Assembly: GCA_943371005.1 (NCBI GenBank)
Contig: CALRTB020000004.1
Coordinates: 62,001 to 126,000 of the forward strand
Direction: 5' to 3'
Source: MRBY01 sp943371005
GTDB lineage: Bacteria > Cyanobacteriota > Cyanobacteriia > Cyanobacteriales > MRBY01
DNA: 64,000 nt
Shown here: piece by piece, positions 17,820 to 26,467 of the stretch
Position numbering within the stretch: position 1 is the stretch's first letter
Layout: the number at the start of each line of letters is the position of its first letter
The notes under the pieces: model-generated
The model's input: only the letters and a program-made list of their open reading frames with translations
What the model was told of the DNA's origin: nothing
Databases searched by the model: none
Made by a program: the position numbers and the translations under genes

Positions 17820-18182
17820 CTAGATCGGGCGATCGAAACGTTGCTTGATCCGAGTTGCTTTACCAACGCGATCGCGCAAGTAATACAGTTTAGCCCGGCG
17901 GACTTTACCACGACGGATAACTTTGATGTTATCGACGAGGGGAGAGTGCAGCAGGAAGACCCGCTCAACACCAATTCCTTGGAAAATTTTACGCACAGTG
18001 ATGGTTTCGTTAATCCCACCATTGCGCATGGCAATAACGGTACCTTCGTAGGGCTGAACCCGTTCTTTGGTACCTTCTTTGATTTTGACTCCGACTCGAA
18101 CGGTGTCGCCCACGTGGATGGTCGGAAGATCATCCTTGAGCTGTTCCGCTTCGATGGAGCGAATGATTGCTTCAGCGTTCAT
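17820..18182 (-). CDS. rplS: 50S ribosomal protein L19
   Basis: L19 sits at the 30S-50S interface. The length is 120 residues. Diagnostic stretches are IHVGDTVRVGVKIKEGTKER, FEGTVIA-like PYEGTVIAMRNGG, and the C-terminal RRGKVRRAKLYYLRDRVGKA. The start is ATG 18182. It is followed by tRNA-Trp 95 bases downstream on the same strand and separated from the porin by a terminator. Confidence 0.97.
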   Translation of the reverse strand: MNAEAIIRSIEAEQLKDDLPTIHVGDTVRVGVKIKEGTKERVQPYEGTVIAMRNGGINETITVRKIFQGIGVERVFLLHSPLVDNIKVIRRGKVRRAKLYYLRDRVGKATRIKQRFDRPI

Positions 18183-18273
18183 GGTTTTTCAAAAAACTCA
18201 CAATTTATCAGTATATGTACAATACAACTTAAAGTCAAAATAAAACCTAATTTCTAAAACTTGGTGACTATAA

Positions 18274-18303
18274 AGAAAAAAGTGAGCCAAAATTGACTCA
18301 CTT
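18274..18303 (-). terminator. Terminator of the porin gene
   Basis: Minus-strand stem AGTGAG / CTCACT (one more pair possible on the outside) with a 10-base loop, followed by six T. It lies about 65 bases after the porin stop. Confidence 0.82.
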
Positions 18304-18369
18304 CCAATCTTAATTTTTTTGCTTTTAGAAGCAATATGTGTGAGGAATTAGACTTGGTTTTCCTTTGCC

Positions 18370-19968
18370 TTAGAAGCTGAAGGTGGTACGTACAGAACCC
18401 ACAACAACGGTGTCATTATCGTCATTTTGGTTGGGGTTGAAGACGACATAAGCACCGGGAGTAATGGTGATGTTGTCGTTCAGCTTGTAGCGGTACTGAA
18501 GTTCAGCGAGATAAGTATTGTCATCACAAGTATCTCCAGCGCATAGATCTACACCATTTTCTTCTGCGCCTGTAAGCTTTGGAGGCTGACCGAAAATCAA
18601 ACCGAGGACATTACCATCACCACCAACATCAAGTAGTGCTGCATTAACAGCCCAGTTCCAAATATCGGCATTACCGCTATTGTTTGGATCTTCGATTTGA
18701 GCATCCGTATAACCAACCCAACCACCAAGGTTGAACTTTTCGCCGATCATCCAGCTCGCTTGGATTCCATAGTTGTTGGAACTTGCTGCGTATTCATCAG
18801 AACCTAGTTCATTCCATGGATCTTTAGCCCACTCGCTTCCTGTACTGCCAGAAAAGTTCACTTCTCCAGATTGCTGGTAACGGCGAGCATAGACCGCAGA
18901 CAACATGATGTTTTCAGAAGGCTCAAAGTCCAGTTGAGCTGCAGCCGTATAATCTCCATTAAAGAGACCATTTTTCTCGGCAGGATCACTTACGATACCG
19001 TCGTCGGCGAGATAAGCTCCAGTGAAAGTAAACTTGTCACCAAATTTGAGGTTGAAACCAGCACCAGCACCATCGGGGCCACGGTAGATGGGGTTAAAGC
19101 GGCCAAAACGAGAGAGGGCGCCACTACCACTACTTTCAAAGTAGGGACTGGTAGAGTCTGCAATGTCATCAAGACCCATACCCACAGCACCAATATAAGC
19201 GCGAACATTATCACCAATGGGGAAACGGTAGTATAACTTACCAATCTCCACTTCATTACCGTCACCAGTGATTCCACCAAAACCAAGACGAGTAGAGTCA
19301 CCAGGGGCTGCACCGCCTAAGTTGTCGATATTGGCGGCTTCAAGGCGAGTACGAAGACGGTCTTTACCAGTGAAGCTAGTGTCAAGATTTAAACGAACGC
19401 GATCGCTGAAGGTGACCTGATCATCCTCAACACTATCGCCAAAAGCAGCGCCAAGATTGAAGATAACTTCCCCACCGAGCTTAGTAGTGGTAGAAAACTG
19501 ATGGTCTTCGAGGAATTCAACGCGACCTTCGAGGTCATCAACGCGAGCACCGAGGGTGGCGAGTTCTGCTTCGAATTCGTTCACGAGACGGCGAAGAGCT
19601 GCTAGATCTTCGGGGGTTACTTCAGACCCACCGCTTTGGATCATGCGCTCAATTTGCTGTAAACAAGCGTTCAGACCAGCGGCAAATTCATAACGGCTGA
19701 GGGGACGGCTGCCACGGAAAGTGCCATCGGGATAACCAACAATACAGTTGTAGTTTTCGACTAGGTTACGAAGCGCGTCAAAGGCCCAGTCAGAAGGGGA
19801 AACATCACTGAGTTGGAAAACACTATTAACCTGAGCGATGTCGTCCTGGCTATAGCTATTGATTTGATTGAGGAGTTCAGTGTTTGCTTGGGCAGAGCCA
19901 GAAAAAGCAACAGTTGCGCCTAGGGCAACGGAAGCACCACTGAGAAGATTTCTCACTGTTTTAGACAT
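18370..19968 (-). CDS. SLH-domain outer-membrane porin (OprB type, iron-uptake porin family)
   Basis: Major outer-membrane protein of 532 residues. It has a signal peptide with cleavage after AQA at residue 28, one SLH domain at about 55-110 (DWAFDALRNLVENYNCIVGY and the FRGSRPLSRYEFA motif) that anchors it to peptidoglycan, a short coiled coil at about 112-150, and a carbohydrate-porin OprB beta-barrel from about 155 to a terminal Phe (TTFSF), as required for barrel assembly. The related cyanobacterial porins are annotated as iron uptake porins. A Fur-box-like sequence upstream supports control by iron. The start is ATG 19968. Confidence 0.93.
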   Translation of the reverse strand: MSKTVRNLLSGASVALGATVAFSGSAQANTELLNQINSYSQDDIAQVNSVFQLSDVSPSDWAFDALRNLVENYNCIVGYPDGTFRGSRPLSRYEFAAGLNACLQQIERMIQSGGSEVTPEDLAALRRLVNEFEAELATLGARVDDLEGRVEFLEDHQFSTTTKLGGEVIFNLGAAFGDSVEDDQVTFSDRVRLNLDTSFTGKDRLRTRLEAANIDNLGGAAPGDSTRLGFGGITGDGNEVEIGKLYYRFPIGDNVRAYIGAVGMGLDDIADSTSPYFESSGSGALSRFGRFNPIYRGPDGAGAGFNLKFGDKFTFTGAYLADDGIVSDPAEKNGLFNGDYTAAAQLDFEPSENIMLSAVYARRYQQSGEVNFSGSTGSEWAKDPWNELGSDEYAASSNNYGIQASWMIGEKFNLGGWVGYTDAQIEDPNNSGNADIWNWAVNAALLDVGGDGNVLGLIFGQPPKLTGAEENGVDLCAGDTCDDNTYLAELQYRYKLNDNITITPGAYVVFNPNQNDDNDTVVVGSVRTTFSF

Positions 19969-20381
19969 ATTCGATTAAACCTCACACCTGAGATATTTTT
20001 TGATTTTGAGCTTGGGCATTTATGTTACTGATAAGCATATTTTATTACTGCAAATCATTATCAAAACGCCGCTTAGCAGTATAGCACCAGAAATTCACAA
20101 CTTTCAATATTTGTAAAGTTGGATACGGGCTAGTTTATAGTTTGATGCACTTCCAGTGAACCAAAGGAGGATTAATATCGCTTTGGTGTTGGATTAATGG
20201 CAGGTTAAAGATTTAAAGCGGGTTATGTGGTGGTGTGCTTGGAAGATGACAAAAAAGTTGACATAAGCGCAAAACCGGTTAAGAAAATGCGCAAAGAGGC
20301 CTTTTAGGGGAATTATCTCGCTACAGTGAAATTATCGGCAGAGGCGACAGGCGATCGCCCTAGGCCATGTAATTTTAGACG
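19969..20381. other. Divergent region upstream of the porin
   Basis: 413 bases without a convincing gene separate the porin (minus) from the small ABM-like gene (plus). It is AT-rich near the porin, holds the Fur-box-like site at 20044-20062, and contains an HIP1 site (20350s). The porin 5' leader and promoter must lie here, but I could not fix a -10 element with confidence. Confidence 0.5.
20044..20062. promoter_or_regulatory. Fur-box-like sequence upstream of the porin
   Basis: The 19 bases match the classical Fur consensus GATAATGATAATCATTATC at 14 of 19 positions, including an unbroken right half AATCATTATC. It lies about 75 bases upstream of the porin start. Regulation by Fur is inferred. 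Confidence 0.5.
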
Positions 20382-20720
20382 ATGGAAAATTCAACTATGC
20401 AAGGACTTAACGACTGTCTCCGCCATAAAGTTGCCTATGTGGCGATCGGTGAATTTAAACCTGGACGCTTTGCCCAGGCTCAAACCCTTTATGAAAAAAT
20501 TGTGTCCAGCTATTCAGAGGGATTTCAAGGGGCTTTTTTGCTACAAAAAATGGGGCCCAATAGCGATCAAGGCATTGCGATGATCCTTTGGGACAACATT
20601 GAGGATATGGATAAAAATCAGACGGAACTCAGCCAAAAAATCATGGCGGAAATGAATCCTCTCTTCGCGGAACCGCCAGAGACAGATTTTTATCAGGTTT
20701 GCAGTGAAGTTCAACCTTAG
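20382..20720 (+). CDS. Small ABM-like (dimeric alpha-beta barrel) protein
   Basis: This is a 112-residue soluble protein. The pattern of a strand (HKVAYVAIGEFKPG), a helix starting AQTLYEKIVSSY, a strand pair (GAFLLQKMGP / GIAMILWDN) and a second helix (DKNQTELSQKIMAEMNPLF) is what antibiotic-biosynthesis-monooxygenase and other dimeric ferredoxin-like folds show, but no catalytic motif is visible. The start could be ATG 20382 or ATG 20397 (MQGL). It stands alone and converges on prfA, with a tandem repeat between them. The fold is inferred from pattern only. Confidence 0.65.
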   Translation: MENSTMQGLNDCLRHKVAYVAIGEFKPGRFAQAQTLYEKIVSSYSEGFQGAFLLQKMGPNSDQGIAMILWDNIEDMDKNQTELSQKIMAEMNPLFAEPPETDFYQVCSEVQP

Positions 20721-20742
20721 AAAGGAACTTCTTTCACCCTAT

Positions 20743-20842
20743 GGCCACCTTCCCCAGGAAAGAATCCTTTCCGGCTTGCGATCGCCTTCTCCAGGGAAGA
20801 ACCCCTTCCGGCCTGCGGCCACCTTCCCCAGGGAAGGATTTA
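20743..20842. repeat. 37-bp tandem repeat with internal hairpins, about 2.6 copies
   Basis: Units begin near 20743, 20780 and 20817, and the period is exactly 37. Each unit holds CTTC-CCAGG and an inverted pair such as GGAAAG / CTTTCC (unit 1) or GGAAG / CTTCC (unit 2). Copies are contiguous, with no spacers. The block fills the gap between the ends of the ABM-like gene and prfA, so it may act as a two-way transcription stop. Confidence 0.7.
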
Positions 20843-21934
20843 TTAGCCTTCGGCGGCGAGCTGTTCGAGTTGAGCCTGTTGATCCTGGGAGATACAAGCC
20901 TGGAGCATATCTTCAATATCTCCTTCTAGGGCCGGGGCCAAGGAAAAGTTTTGTCCTAGGCGGTGATCTGTAACGCGATTATCTTTATAGTTGTAGGTGC
21001 GAATTTTTTCAGAACGAGCACCTGTACCCACCTGGGACTTGCGCATGGAACTGACTTCTTCTTGCTGTCTCTGGAGTTCCATTTCGTAGAGCTTTGCCCG
21101 AAGAATTTGCATGGCCCGTTCTCGGTTCTGTAACTGCGATCGCTCTTCTGTACAAAAGACGCGAATGCCCGTCGGTTTGTGGAACAGATCAACGGCAGTT
21201 TCTACTTTGTTAACGTTCTGGCCCCCAGCACCGCCAGAACGGGCGGTGGTCATTTCAATATCTTTGGGATCAATTTCGACTTCGACATCATCAACTTCTG
21301 GCATCACGGCAATGGTCGCTGTAGAGGTGTGAACCCGTCCCCCAGCTTCGGTGACAGGCACCCGCTGAACTCGGTGTACACCAGCTTCATACTTCAATTT
21401 GCTGTAAACCTGTTCCCCTTGAATTTCTAGGATGACTGCCTTAAAGCCTCCCATGTCCGCAGCCGATTCACTCAGGAGTTTTACCCGCCAGTTTTGACCT
21501 TCGGCGTAGCGAGAATACATCCGGAGCAGATCGCCCGCCCAAATGCCCGCTTCATCTCCCCCGGTGCCGGCGCGAATTTCTAACATGATGTTCTTTTCGT
21601 CGTTGGGATCCTTGGGCAATAGCAGAATCTTCAGACGATTTTCGAGGGTGTCAATGGTATTTTCGAGTTCTTCGACTTCTAAGGCCGCCATTTCCTTCAT
21701 TTCGGGATCTCCGGTGGATTCTTTGAGGATTTCCTTTGCTCCCCGGAGTTCTTCTTGTGCTTCTTTCCACTGATTGAAGGTATTTACTGTTTCTTCGAGG
21801 GAGGAACGAATTTTTGCCACCCGTTGTAGCTCATCGGGGTTCGTCGCGATGTCGGGATCGGCCAGGCGTCGGGTCATTTCCTGGAAGGTTTGTTCGACGG
21901 ACTTTAGTTTATCGAGTAAGTATGCTTCAGCCAT
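20843..21934 (-). CDS. prfA: Peptide chain release factor 1
   Basis: RF1 reads UAA and UAG and triggers peptide release. The length is 363 residues. The peptide-anticodon element PVT at 193-195 marks it as RF1, not RF2 (SPF). The catalytic GGQ is at 237-239 within SGGAGGQNVNKVETAVDL. The start is ATG 21934. It follows rpmE after a terminator, so it can be expressed separately from the ribosomal operon; the rpmE-prfA neighbourhood is common in cyanobacteria. Its 3' end touches the 37-bp tandem repeats. Confidence 0.97.
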   Translation of the reverse strand: MAEAYLLDKLKSVEQTFQEMTRRLADPDIATNPDELQRVAKIRSSLEETVNTFNQWKEAQEELRGAKEILKESTGDPEMKEMAALEVEELENTIDTLENRLKILLLPKDPNDEKNIMLEIRAGTGGDEAGIWAGDLLRMYSRYAEGQNWRVKLLSESAADMGGFKAVILEIQGEQVYSKLKYEAGVHRVQRVPVTEAGGRVHTSTATIAVMPEVDDVEVEIDPKDIEMTTARSGGAGGQNVNKVETAVDLFHKPTGIRVFCTEERSQLQNRERAMQILRAKLYEMELQRQQEEVSSMRKSQVGTGARSEKIRTYNYKDNRVTDHRLGQNFSLAPALEGDIEDMLQACISQDQQAQLEQLAAEG

Positions 21935-21974
21935 AATGCACAGAACGTTTTTACGTTAGGGGAAGAAAATCCCT

Positions 21975-22010
21975 AAAAAACAAAGGAACCCAGCAGGGGG
22001 CTGCCGGGTT
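21975..22010 (-). terminator. Terminator at the end of the ribosomal supercluster
   Basis: Minus-strand 10-bp stem with one mismatch (AACCCGGCAG / CTGCTGGGTT) and a 4-base loop, followed by CCTTTG and six T. It lies 20 bases after the rpmE stop and marks the end of the rplC-to-rpmE transcription direction before prfA. Confidence 0.85.
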
Positions 22011-22030
22011 GGGAAAACTCAAGGGAATAC

Positions 22031-22261
22031 CTATTTCTGGTCGTCGGAATTGTTGCTGAGCATACCGTACTTCCGGAGGAAACGGTCTACACGACCTTCG
22101 GTATCGATAATCTTTTGAGTTCCGGTGTAGAAGGGGTGGTTACCAGACCAAATTTCAACGTTGATTTCAGGTTGGGTAGAACCAATCGTCATCACAACTT
22201 CACCGTTACAGATGACTTTGGCGTCTGGGTACCATTCGGGATGAATATCAGCTTTGGGCAT
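22031..22261 (-). CDS. rpmE: 50S ribosomal protein L31
   Basis: L31 bridges the 50S central protuberance and the 30S head. The length is 76 residues, with the family core GNHPFYTGTQKIIDTEGRVDRF. Only one Cys is present (VICNGEV) and the CxxC motif expected before HPFYTG is replaced by WSGN, so this is the zinc-independent C-minus form. The start is ATG 22261. It is the last gene before the supercluster terminator, 85 bases after rpsI. Confidence 0.95.
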   Translation of the reverse strand: MPKADIHPEWYPDAKVICNGEVVMTIGSTQPEINVEIWSGNHPFYTGTQKIIDTEGRVDRFLRKYGMLSNNSDDQK

Positions 22262-22346
22262 GGGAATTATTCTCTAATAAATTCAGTTTAATAGAATGCA
22301 TAAAGGCGATCGCCACAGTAGCCATAACGAACGCCATACCAAATAA

Positions 22347-22760
22347 TTAACGCTTGGAGAACTGAGGCGCTTTGCGGGCCTTGTGTAAACCGTACTTTTT
22401 CCGTTCCTTACAACGGGGGTCACGGGTTAAATAGCCTTCAATTTTTAAGGGCTGGCGGTTGTCCGGATCCAATTCACAGAGAGCACGAGCCACACCAAGC
22501 TTGACGGCATCTGCTTGACCAGTTAAGCCACCACCATGGGCATTCACAAGAATGTCATACTCACTTTCTAAACCCAGGGTTTCCAGGGGAGACTTGAGCA
22601 CCGCAAGGTAACCAGGAATCCGGTTGAAATAATCTTCCCCAGAGCGGTTGTTGACAACAACCTTGCCAGAACCAGGCACAAGGCGTACACGGGCAATGGA
22701 TGACTTACGACGACCTGTTCCCCAGTAAATAGGGCGATCTTGAGTAGCGGTTGCGTTCAT
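22347..22760 (-). CDS. rpsI: 30S ribosomal protein S9
   Basis: S9 contacts the P-site tRNA with its C-terminal tail, here ending in KAPQFSKR as the family requires. The length is 137 residues, with YWGTGRRKSSIARVRL near the N-terminus and VNAHGGGLTGQADAVKLG in the core. Its ATG overlaps the rplM stop by one base (TAATG), and its GGAGGAG Shine-Dalgarno lies inside the last rplM codons, so translation is coupled. Confidence 0.97.
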   Translation of the reverse strand: MNATATQDRPIYWGTGRRKSSIARVRLVPGSGKVVVNNRSGEDYFNRIPGYLAVLKSPLETLGLESEYDILVNAHGGGLTGQADAVKLGVARALCELDPDNRQPLKIEGYLTRDPRCKERKKYGLHKARKAPQFSKR

Positions 22761-23215
22761 TATTTATCTCCTCCGGGAATAGTATTAATGGTCAGAACTT
22801 CGGGTTGCTGTGCGGCATGGGGATGCTCGTTACCAGCATAGACCTTTAGCTTGGTGAACAAGCGACGACCCAAGGCATTTTTCGGCAACATTCCTTTAAC
22901 TGCTTTTTCGATAATGCGCTCAGGAATCCGGTCTTGCAGCTGAGTGAAGGTTTCAACCTTCATCCCACCAGGACGGCCAGAGTGACGACGGTAAAGTTTT
23001 TGCTCAGGCTTACGACCCGTCACAACTACTTTTTCAGCGTTCACAACAATGACAAAATCCCCAGTATCCATGTGGGGGGTATATTCTGCTTTATTTTTGC
23101 CCCGGAGTACTTTGGCAACTTCGGTCGCTAAACGACCCAAGCGTTGGTCAGCAGCATCGACCACATACCATTTCTGGTCAAGGGTTTCTTGTTTCGGTAA
23201 AGGTGTCTTAATCAT
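22760..23215 (-). CDS. rplM: 50S ribosomal protein L13
   Basis: Early-assembly 50S protein of 151 residues. Typical segments are WYVVDAADQRLGRLATEVAK, HMDTGDFVIVVNAEKV and VKGMLPKNALGRRLFTKLKV. The start is ATG 23215. It is coupled to rpsI by a one-base stop/start overlap, the usual L13-S9 pair. Confidence 0.97.
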   Translation of the reverse strand: MIKTPLPKQETLDQKWYVVDAADQRLGRLATEVAKVLRGKNKAEYTPHMDTGDFVIVVNAEKVVVTGRKPEQKLYRRHSGRPGGMKVETFTQLQDRIPERIIEKAVKGMLPKNALGRRLFTKLKVYAGNEHPHAAQQPEVLTINTIPGGDK

Positions 23216-23251
23216 AAAATTTTTGCGCTAGATGACGCATAAGGAATTCAA

Positions 23252-24070
23252 CTAATGAGTTAGTAGAAAAGTTGGCTGGGTATCAAACCAAATATGGGGT
23301 GGAAACAAAGGCTCAGGATAACCAACCCTAAGTAAACATAAGCCTTTTGCTGGGGCTGAATATTTTACAAGGTGTCGCTTCTCATTTTTCCAAATATCTT
23401 GGAATTGCGCTAAAGAAAGTTTACCTTGTCCAATGTCCACTAGCATCCCGACCAGTAGGCGAACCATCCCATACAAAAACCCATTGGCTTGAATTTCTAT
23501 ATGAATAAAGGAGCCTCGACGGGAACATTCTGCTGCCTGTACATTGACCCATGCATGGGAGCGCTTGGAACCAGTCCGTTGAAAAGCAGCGAGGTGATGT
23601 TCACCCAATAGGGGCGTCAGGGCTGCTTGGATGAGGGTTTCATCGAGGGGGGCTTGGTAATAATGCCAAGCATAGGGCTGAATGAACAGGTTGGGGGTTG
23701 GGTGGGTATAGATGGTATACCGATACCGTCGCCATTGGGCAGAGAACTGAGCGTGCCAATCCTGGGGAACTTCGCAAGCACCACGGATATTGATATCGGG
23801 TGGTAGGCGATCGTTAAGGATTTTTGCCCATTTATAACCAGGAATTAAACTCTCACATTCAAAGTGGGCGAATTGCCCAGCGGCATGGACACCGCTATCG
23901 GTGCGGCCGGCACCGTGAATTGTGATTTTTTGGCCGACAACAGAAGAGATAGTCTCTTCAATGACGGCTTGCACGGTTCTTTCTGCTGTTTGCCGTTGCC
24001 AACCACAAAAGTGAGTGCCGATATATTGGATGACCAACGCAATGCGTTTTCTGGGGTTGGCTTGGGACAT
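23252..24070 (-). CDS. truA: tRNA pseudouridine synthase A
   Basis: TruA modifies U38-U40 in the anticodon arm of many tRNAs. The length is 272 residues. The catalytic Asp is in GAGRTDSGVHAAGQ, and the family-typical FCGWQRQ lies near residue 17. The C-terminal domain has GFLYGMVRLLVGMLVDIG. The start is ATG 24070. It lies between rplQ (30-base gap) and rplM (36-base gap), the common cyanobacterial order. Confidence 0.97.
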   Translation of the reverse strand: MSQANPRKRIALVIQYIGTHFCGWQRQTAERTVQAVIEETISSVVGQKITIHGAGRTDSGVHAAGQFAHFECESLIPGYKWAKILNDRLPPDINIRGACEVPQDWHAQFSAQWRRYRYTIYTHPTPNLFIQPYAWHYYQAPLDETLIQAALTPLLGEHHLAAFQRTGSKRSHAWVNVQAAECSRRGSFIHIEIQANGFLYGMVRLLVGMLVDIGQGKLSLAQFQDIWKNEKRHLVKYSAPAKGLCLLRVGYPEPLFPPHIWFDTQPTFLLTH

Positions 24071-24100
24071 GGACTTAGACAGGTGGCAGATTAGTCTGGG

Positions 24101-24451
24101 TTAGACTAATTCGATAATTGCCATTTCTGCGTTATCGCCGCGACGACGAATGGTACGGACAACGCGACTATAACCCCCTTGGCGATCGCCATAGCGATCT
24201 TTTGCTTGGGCAAACAGGGCATGAACAAGATCTTTGTCGTACATATAGCCCAAAGCCCGACGACGGGCAGCTAAAGAACCATCTTTTGCCAAAGTGATCA
24301 TGCGATCTACTTCAGAACGAACCGCTTTGGCCCGCGCTTTAGTGGTTTTGACTTGGCCATGGCGAATCAGTTGAGTGGTGAGGGCACGTAAGAGGGCCTT
24401 CCGTTGATCCGCCGGTCTCCCCAATTCGGGAACGCGACAACCGTGACGCAT
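24101..24451 (-). CDS. rplQ: 50S ribosomal protein L17
   Basis: 50S protein near the exit tunnel, 116 residues. It carries MRHGCRVPELGRPADQRKAL, a form of the conserved MRH...KLGR.-..R-AL start, and TKARAKAVRSEVDRMITLAK. The start is ATG 24451. It directly follows rpoA, as in nearly all alpha operons. Confidence 0.97.
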   Translation of the reverse strand: MRHGCRVPELGRPADQRKALLRALTTQLIRHGQVKTTKARAKAVRSEVDRMITLAKDGSLAARRRALGYMYDKDLVHALFAQAKDRYGDRQGGYSRVVRTIRRRGDNAEMAIIELV

Positions 24452-24511
24452 TTTTTCTTCCTCCCTAGGATGTAAACAGTACAGTCAGTGAAAAATCAAA
24501 TAAATCTAAGG

Positions 24512-25453
24512 TTACTTTGCCGTTTTTTCTTCCGGTAAAGTAATGCCTAAACGGGTTTTTAGGGCATCGATCACTTCTTCGGCTGATTTTTGGCCAAAGT
24601 TTTTGATTTCTAGCAAATCTTCTTGGCTATAGTCTAAAAGATCAGCAACAGAGTTGATTTGCGCCCGTTTGAGACAGTTGTAAGCCCGTACCGATAGCTG
24701 CAATTCTTCGATGGGAATTTGGCTGGTGGGGTCTTCGTCCTCTTGGAACTCGTCTTGAATGGCTTCGAGGGTGAGATCCTTGAGGGGATTAAACAGTTCA
24801 ACGGCGATCGCCGCTGCCTGGGATAATGCTTCCTCTGGCTTAATACTGCCGTTTGTCCAGATCTCAAGGGTTAGGCGATCGCGAACCGCATCTCCTTCAC
24901 TATGGATACTATCGACGCTATAGTTCACCTTAGTGACTGGCATGAACACCGCATCAATCTGTAGAAAATCTAAAGCAGTGGCCTCGTCCCGATTCCGTTG
25001 AACGGCGCGATAGCTTTTCCCTTTCTCGATCCGAAACTCCATTTCCAGCTTCGCCCCATCAGCGAGGGTTGCAATATACTGGCTTGGATCGACCACTTCC
25101 ACCTCAGAAGGCAAATCAAACTGAGCCGCCGTCACTTGGCCAGGGCCAGTGGCTGTTAAGCGACCAATCTGAGGCTGATGGGTGTAGCTCTTGAGAACGA
25201 TTTCCTTCATATTCAGAATAATCTCAAGGGCATCTTCCCGCACACCAGGGATCGTCGCAAACTCATGGTTCACGCCACCAATCCGCAGCGCTGTCACGGC
25301 GGTTCCTTCTAAGTTAGACAGTAAAATCCGTCTGAGGGAATTGCCGAGGGTTGTTCCTTGACCCCGTTCTAGGGGTTCAAAGACAAACTTGCTATATTGA
25401 CTTTGATTTTTGTGTGTTTTGCTTTCTACACACTCGATTTGAAACTGTGTCAC
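24512..25453 (-). CDS. rpoA: DNA-directed RNA polymerase subunit alpha
   Basis: The alpha subunit dimerises to nucleate RNA polymerase assembly, and its C-terminal domain binds UP elements and activators. I place the start at GTG 25453 (VTQFQIECVESKTHKNQ), giving 313 residues as in other cyanobacteria; a TTG at 25510 would add a non-conserved leader. The N-terminal domain shows LERGQGTTLGNSLRRILLSN. The C-terminal domain shows RAYNCLKRAQINSVADLLDY and KNFGQKSAEEVIDALK. A GGGAG element precedes the GTG. Confidence 0.95.
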   Translation of the reverse strand: MTQFQIECVESKTHKNQSQYSKFVFEPLERGQGTTLGNSLRRILLSNLEGTAVTALRIGGVNHEFATIPGVREDALEIILNMKEIVLKSYTHQPQIGRLTATGPGQVTAAQFDLPSEVEVVDPSQYIATLADGAKLEMEFRIEKGKSYRAVQRNRDEATALDFLQIDAVFMPVTKVNYSVDSIHSEGDAVRDRLTLEIWTNGSIKPEEALSQAAAIAVELFNPLKDLTLEAIQDEFQEDEDPTSQIPIEELQLSVRAYNCLKRAQINSVADLLDYSQEDLLEIKNFGQKSAEEVIDALKTRLGITLPEEKTAK

Positions 25454-25566
25454 GCTTTTTCTGATCTCCCGTTTTTCGCGATCTGAGCCAGGCACCAAGC
25501 CTTCAGACAAGATGGATATTGACTTGGACTGATTCTCTTGTTGTCAAGGATTCAGCCAAAGAGGAT

Positions 25567-25956
25567 TTATACCCGTCTACGCTTGGGCGGACGACAACCA
25601 TTGTGGGGAATGGGGGTGACATCACGAATTAACGTAATCTCCAAACCAGCGGCTTGCAGAGCACGAATTGCTGTTTCACGACCCGCACCAGGGCCACTCA
25701 CCATCACTTCGATTTGGCGCATGCCTTGTTCCATTGCGCGGCGGGCTGCATTGTCAGCGGCGGTTTGGGCAGCAAAGGGAGTCCCTTTTTTGGCCCCTTT
25801 AAAACCACTTGCCCCGGCAGAAGACCAGGAAACTGCATCGCCTTTGGTATCGGAGATAGTGACGATTGTGTTGTTAAAGGTGGATTGAATGTGAGCAACA
25901 CCGTTGGGGATATTCTTTTTAACCTTCTTAGGGCTGCCTTTTTTTTGTCGTGCCAT
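25567..25956 (-). CDS. rpsK: 30S ribosomal protein S11
   Basis: Platform protein of the 30S subunit, 129 residues. It has GVAHIQSTFNNTIVTISDTK, GPGAGRETAIRALQAAGLEI, and the basic C-terminus HNGCRPPKRRRV. The start is ATG 25956. It sits between rpsM and rpoA. rpsD, which is adjacent in E. coli, is absent here. Confidence 0.97.
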   Translation of the reverse strand: MARQKKGSPKKVKKNIPNGVAHIQSTFNNTIVTISDTKGDAVSWSSAGASGFKGAKKGTPFAAQTAADNAARRAMEQGMRQIEVMVSGPGAGRETAIRALQAAGLEITLIRDVTPIPHNGCRPPKRRRV

Positions 25957-26015
25957 AATTTTAATCTGTAGAAGATAGGATAAATGCGTAGCTTTGTGAG
26001 GTAAAACTCAAGGGA

Positions 26016-26393
26016 TTAACGCGGTGCTTTCTTCTTACCGGCAACAGTGACGCGACGACCACGGCGGGTGCGGGCATTGGTCCGGGTTCTTTGACCACGT
26101 ACGGGCAAACCTTGGCGATGACGACGGCCACGGTAGGTGCCGATGTCTACCAGACGTTTGATATTCATGGACTCTAAACGTCTGAGATCCCCTTCAACTT
26201 GGTAGTTGTCGGTAACGTAAGACCGGAGTTTGAGGGCATCTTCATCAGATAGATCCCTTACTCTGGTGTCGGGGTTTACCCCGGTGTTTGCGATGATCTC
26301 CTGGGCTCTTGATAAACCAATGCCATACACATAGGTCAGGGCAATTTCAATGCGTTTATCACGGGGAAGATCAACACCTGCAATTCGTGCCAC
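26016..26393 (-). CDS. rpsM: 30S ribosomal protein S13
   Basis: 30S head protein that contacts the A- and P-site tRNAs. The length is 125 residues, with [20 protein letters not shown] and the diagnostic [20 protein letters not shown], plus the basic tail GKKKAPR. The start codon is GTG (26393). It is preceded by rpmJ, 74 bases away. Confidence 0.97.
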
Positions 26394-26467
26394 GATTTTT
26401 TCTCCCTAAATGAACAATTTCAATAATTTATAAGTTACGGAATAAATGTCTCAGCGACTTCTACGAT

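Noticed and set aside
20743..20842. CRISPR array
   Set aside because: The 37-bp units are contiguous, without spacers, and no cas gene is in the window.
24512..25510. Longer rpoA from TTG 25510
   Set aside because: The leader is not conserved; GTG 25453 gives the usual N-terminus and length.
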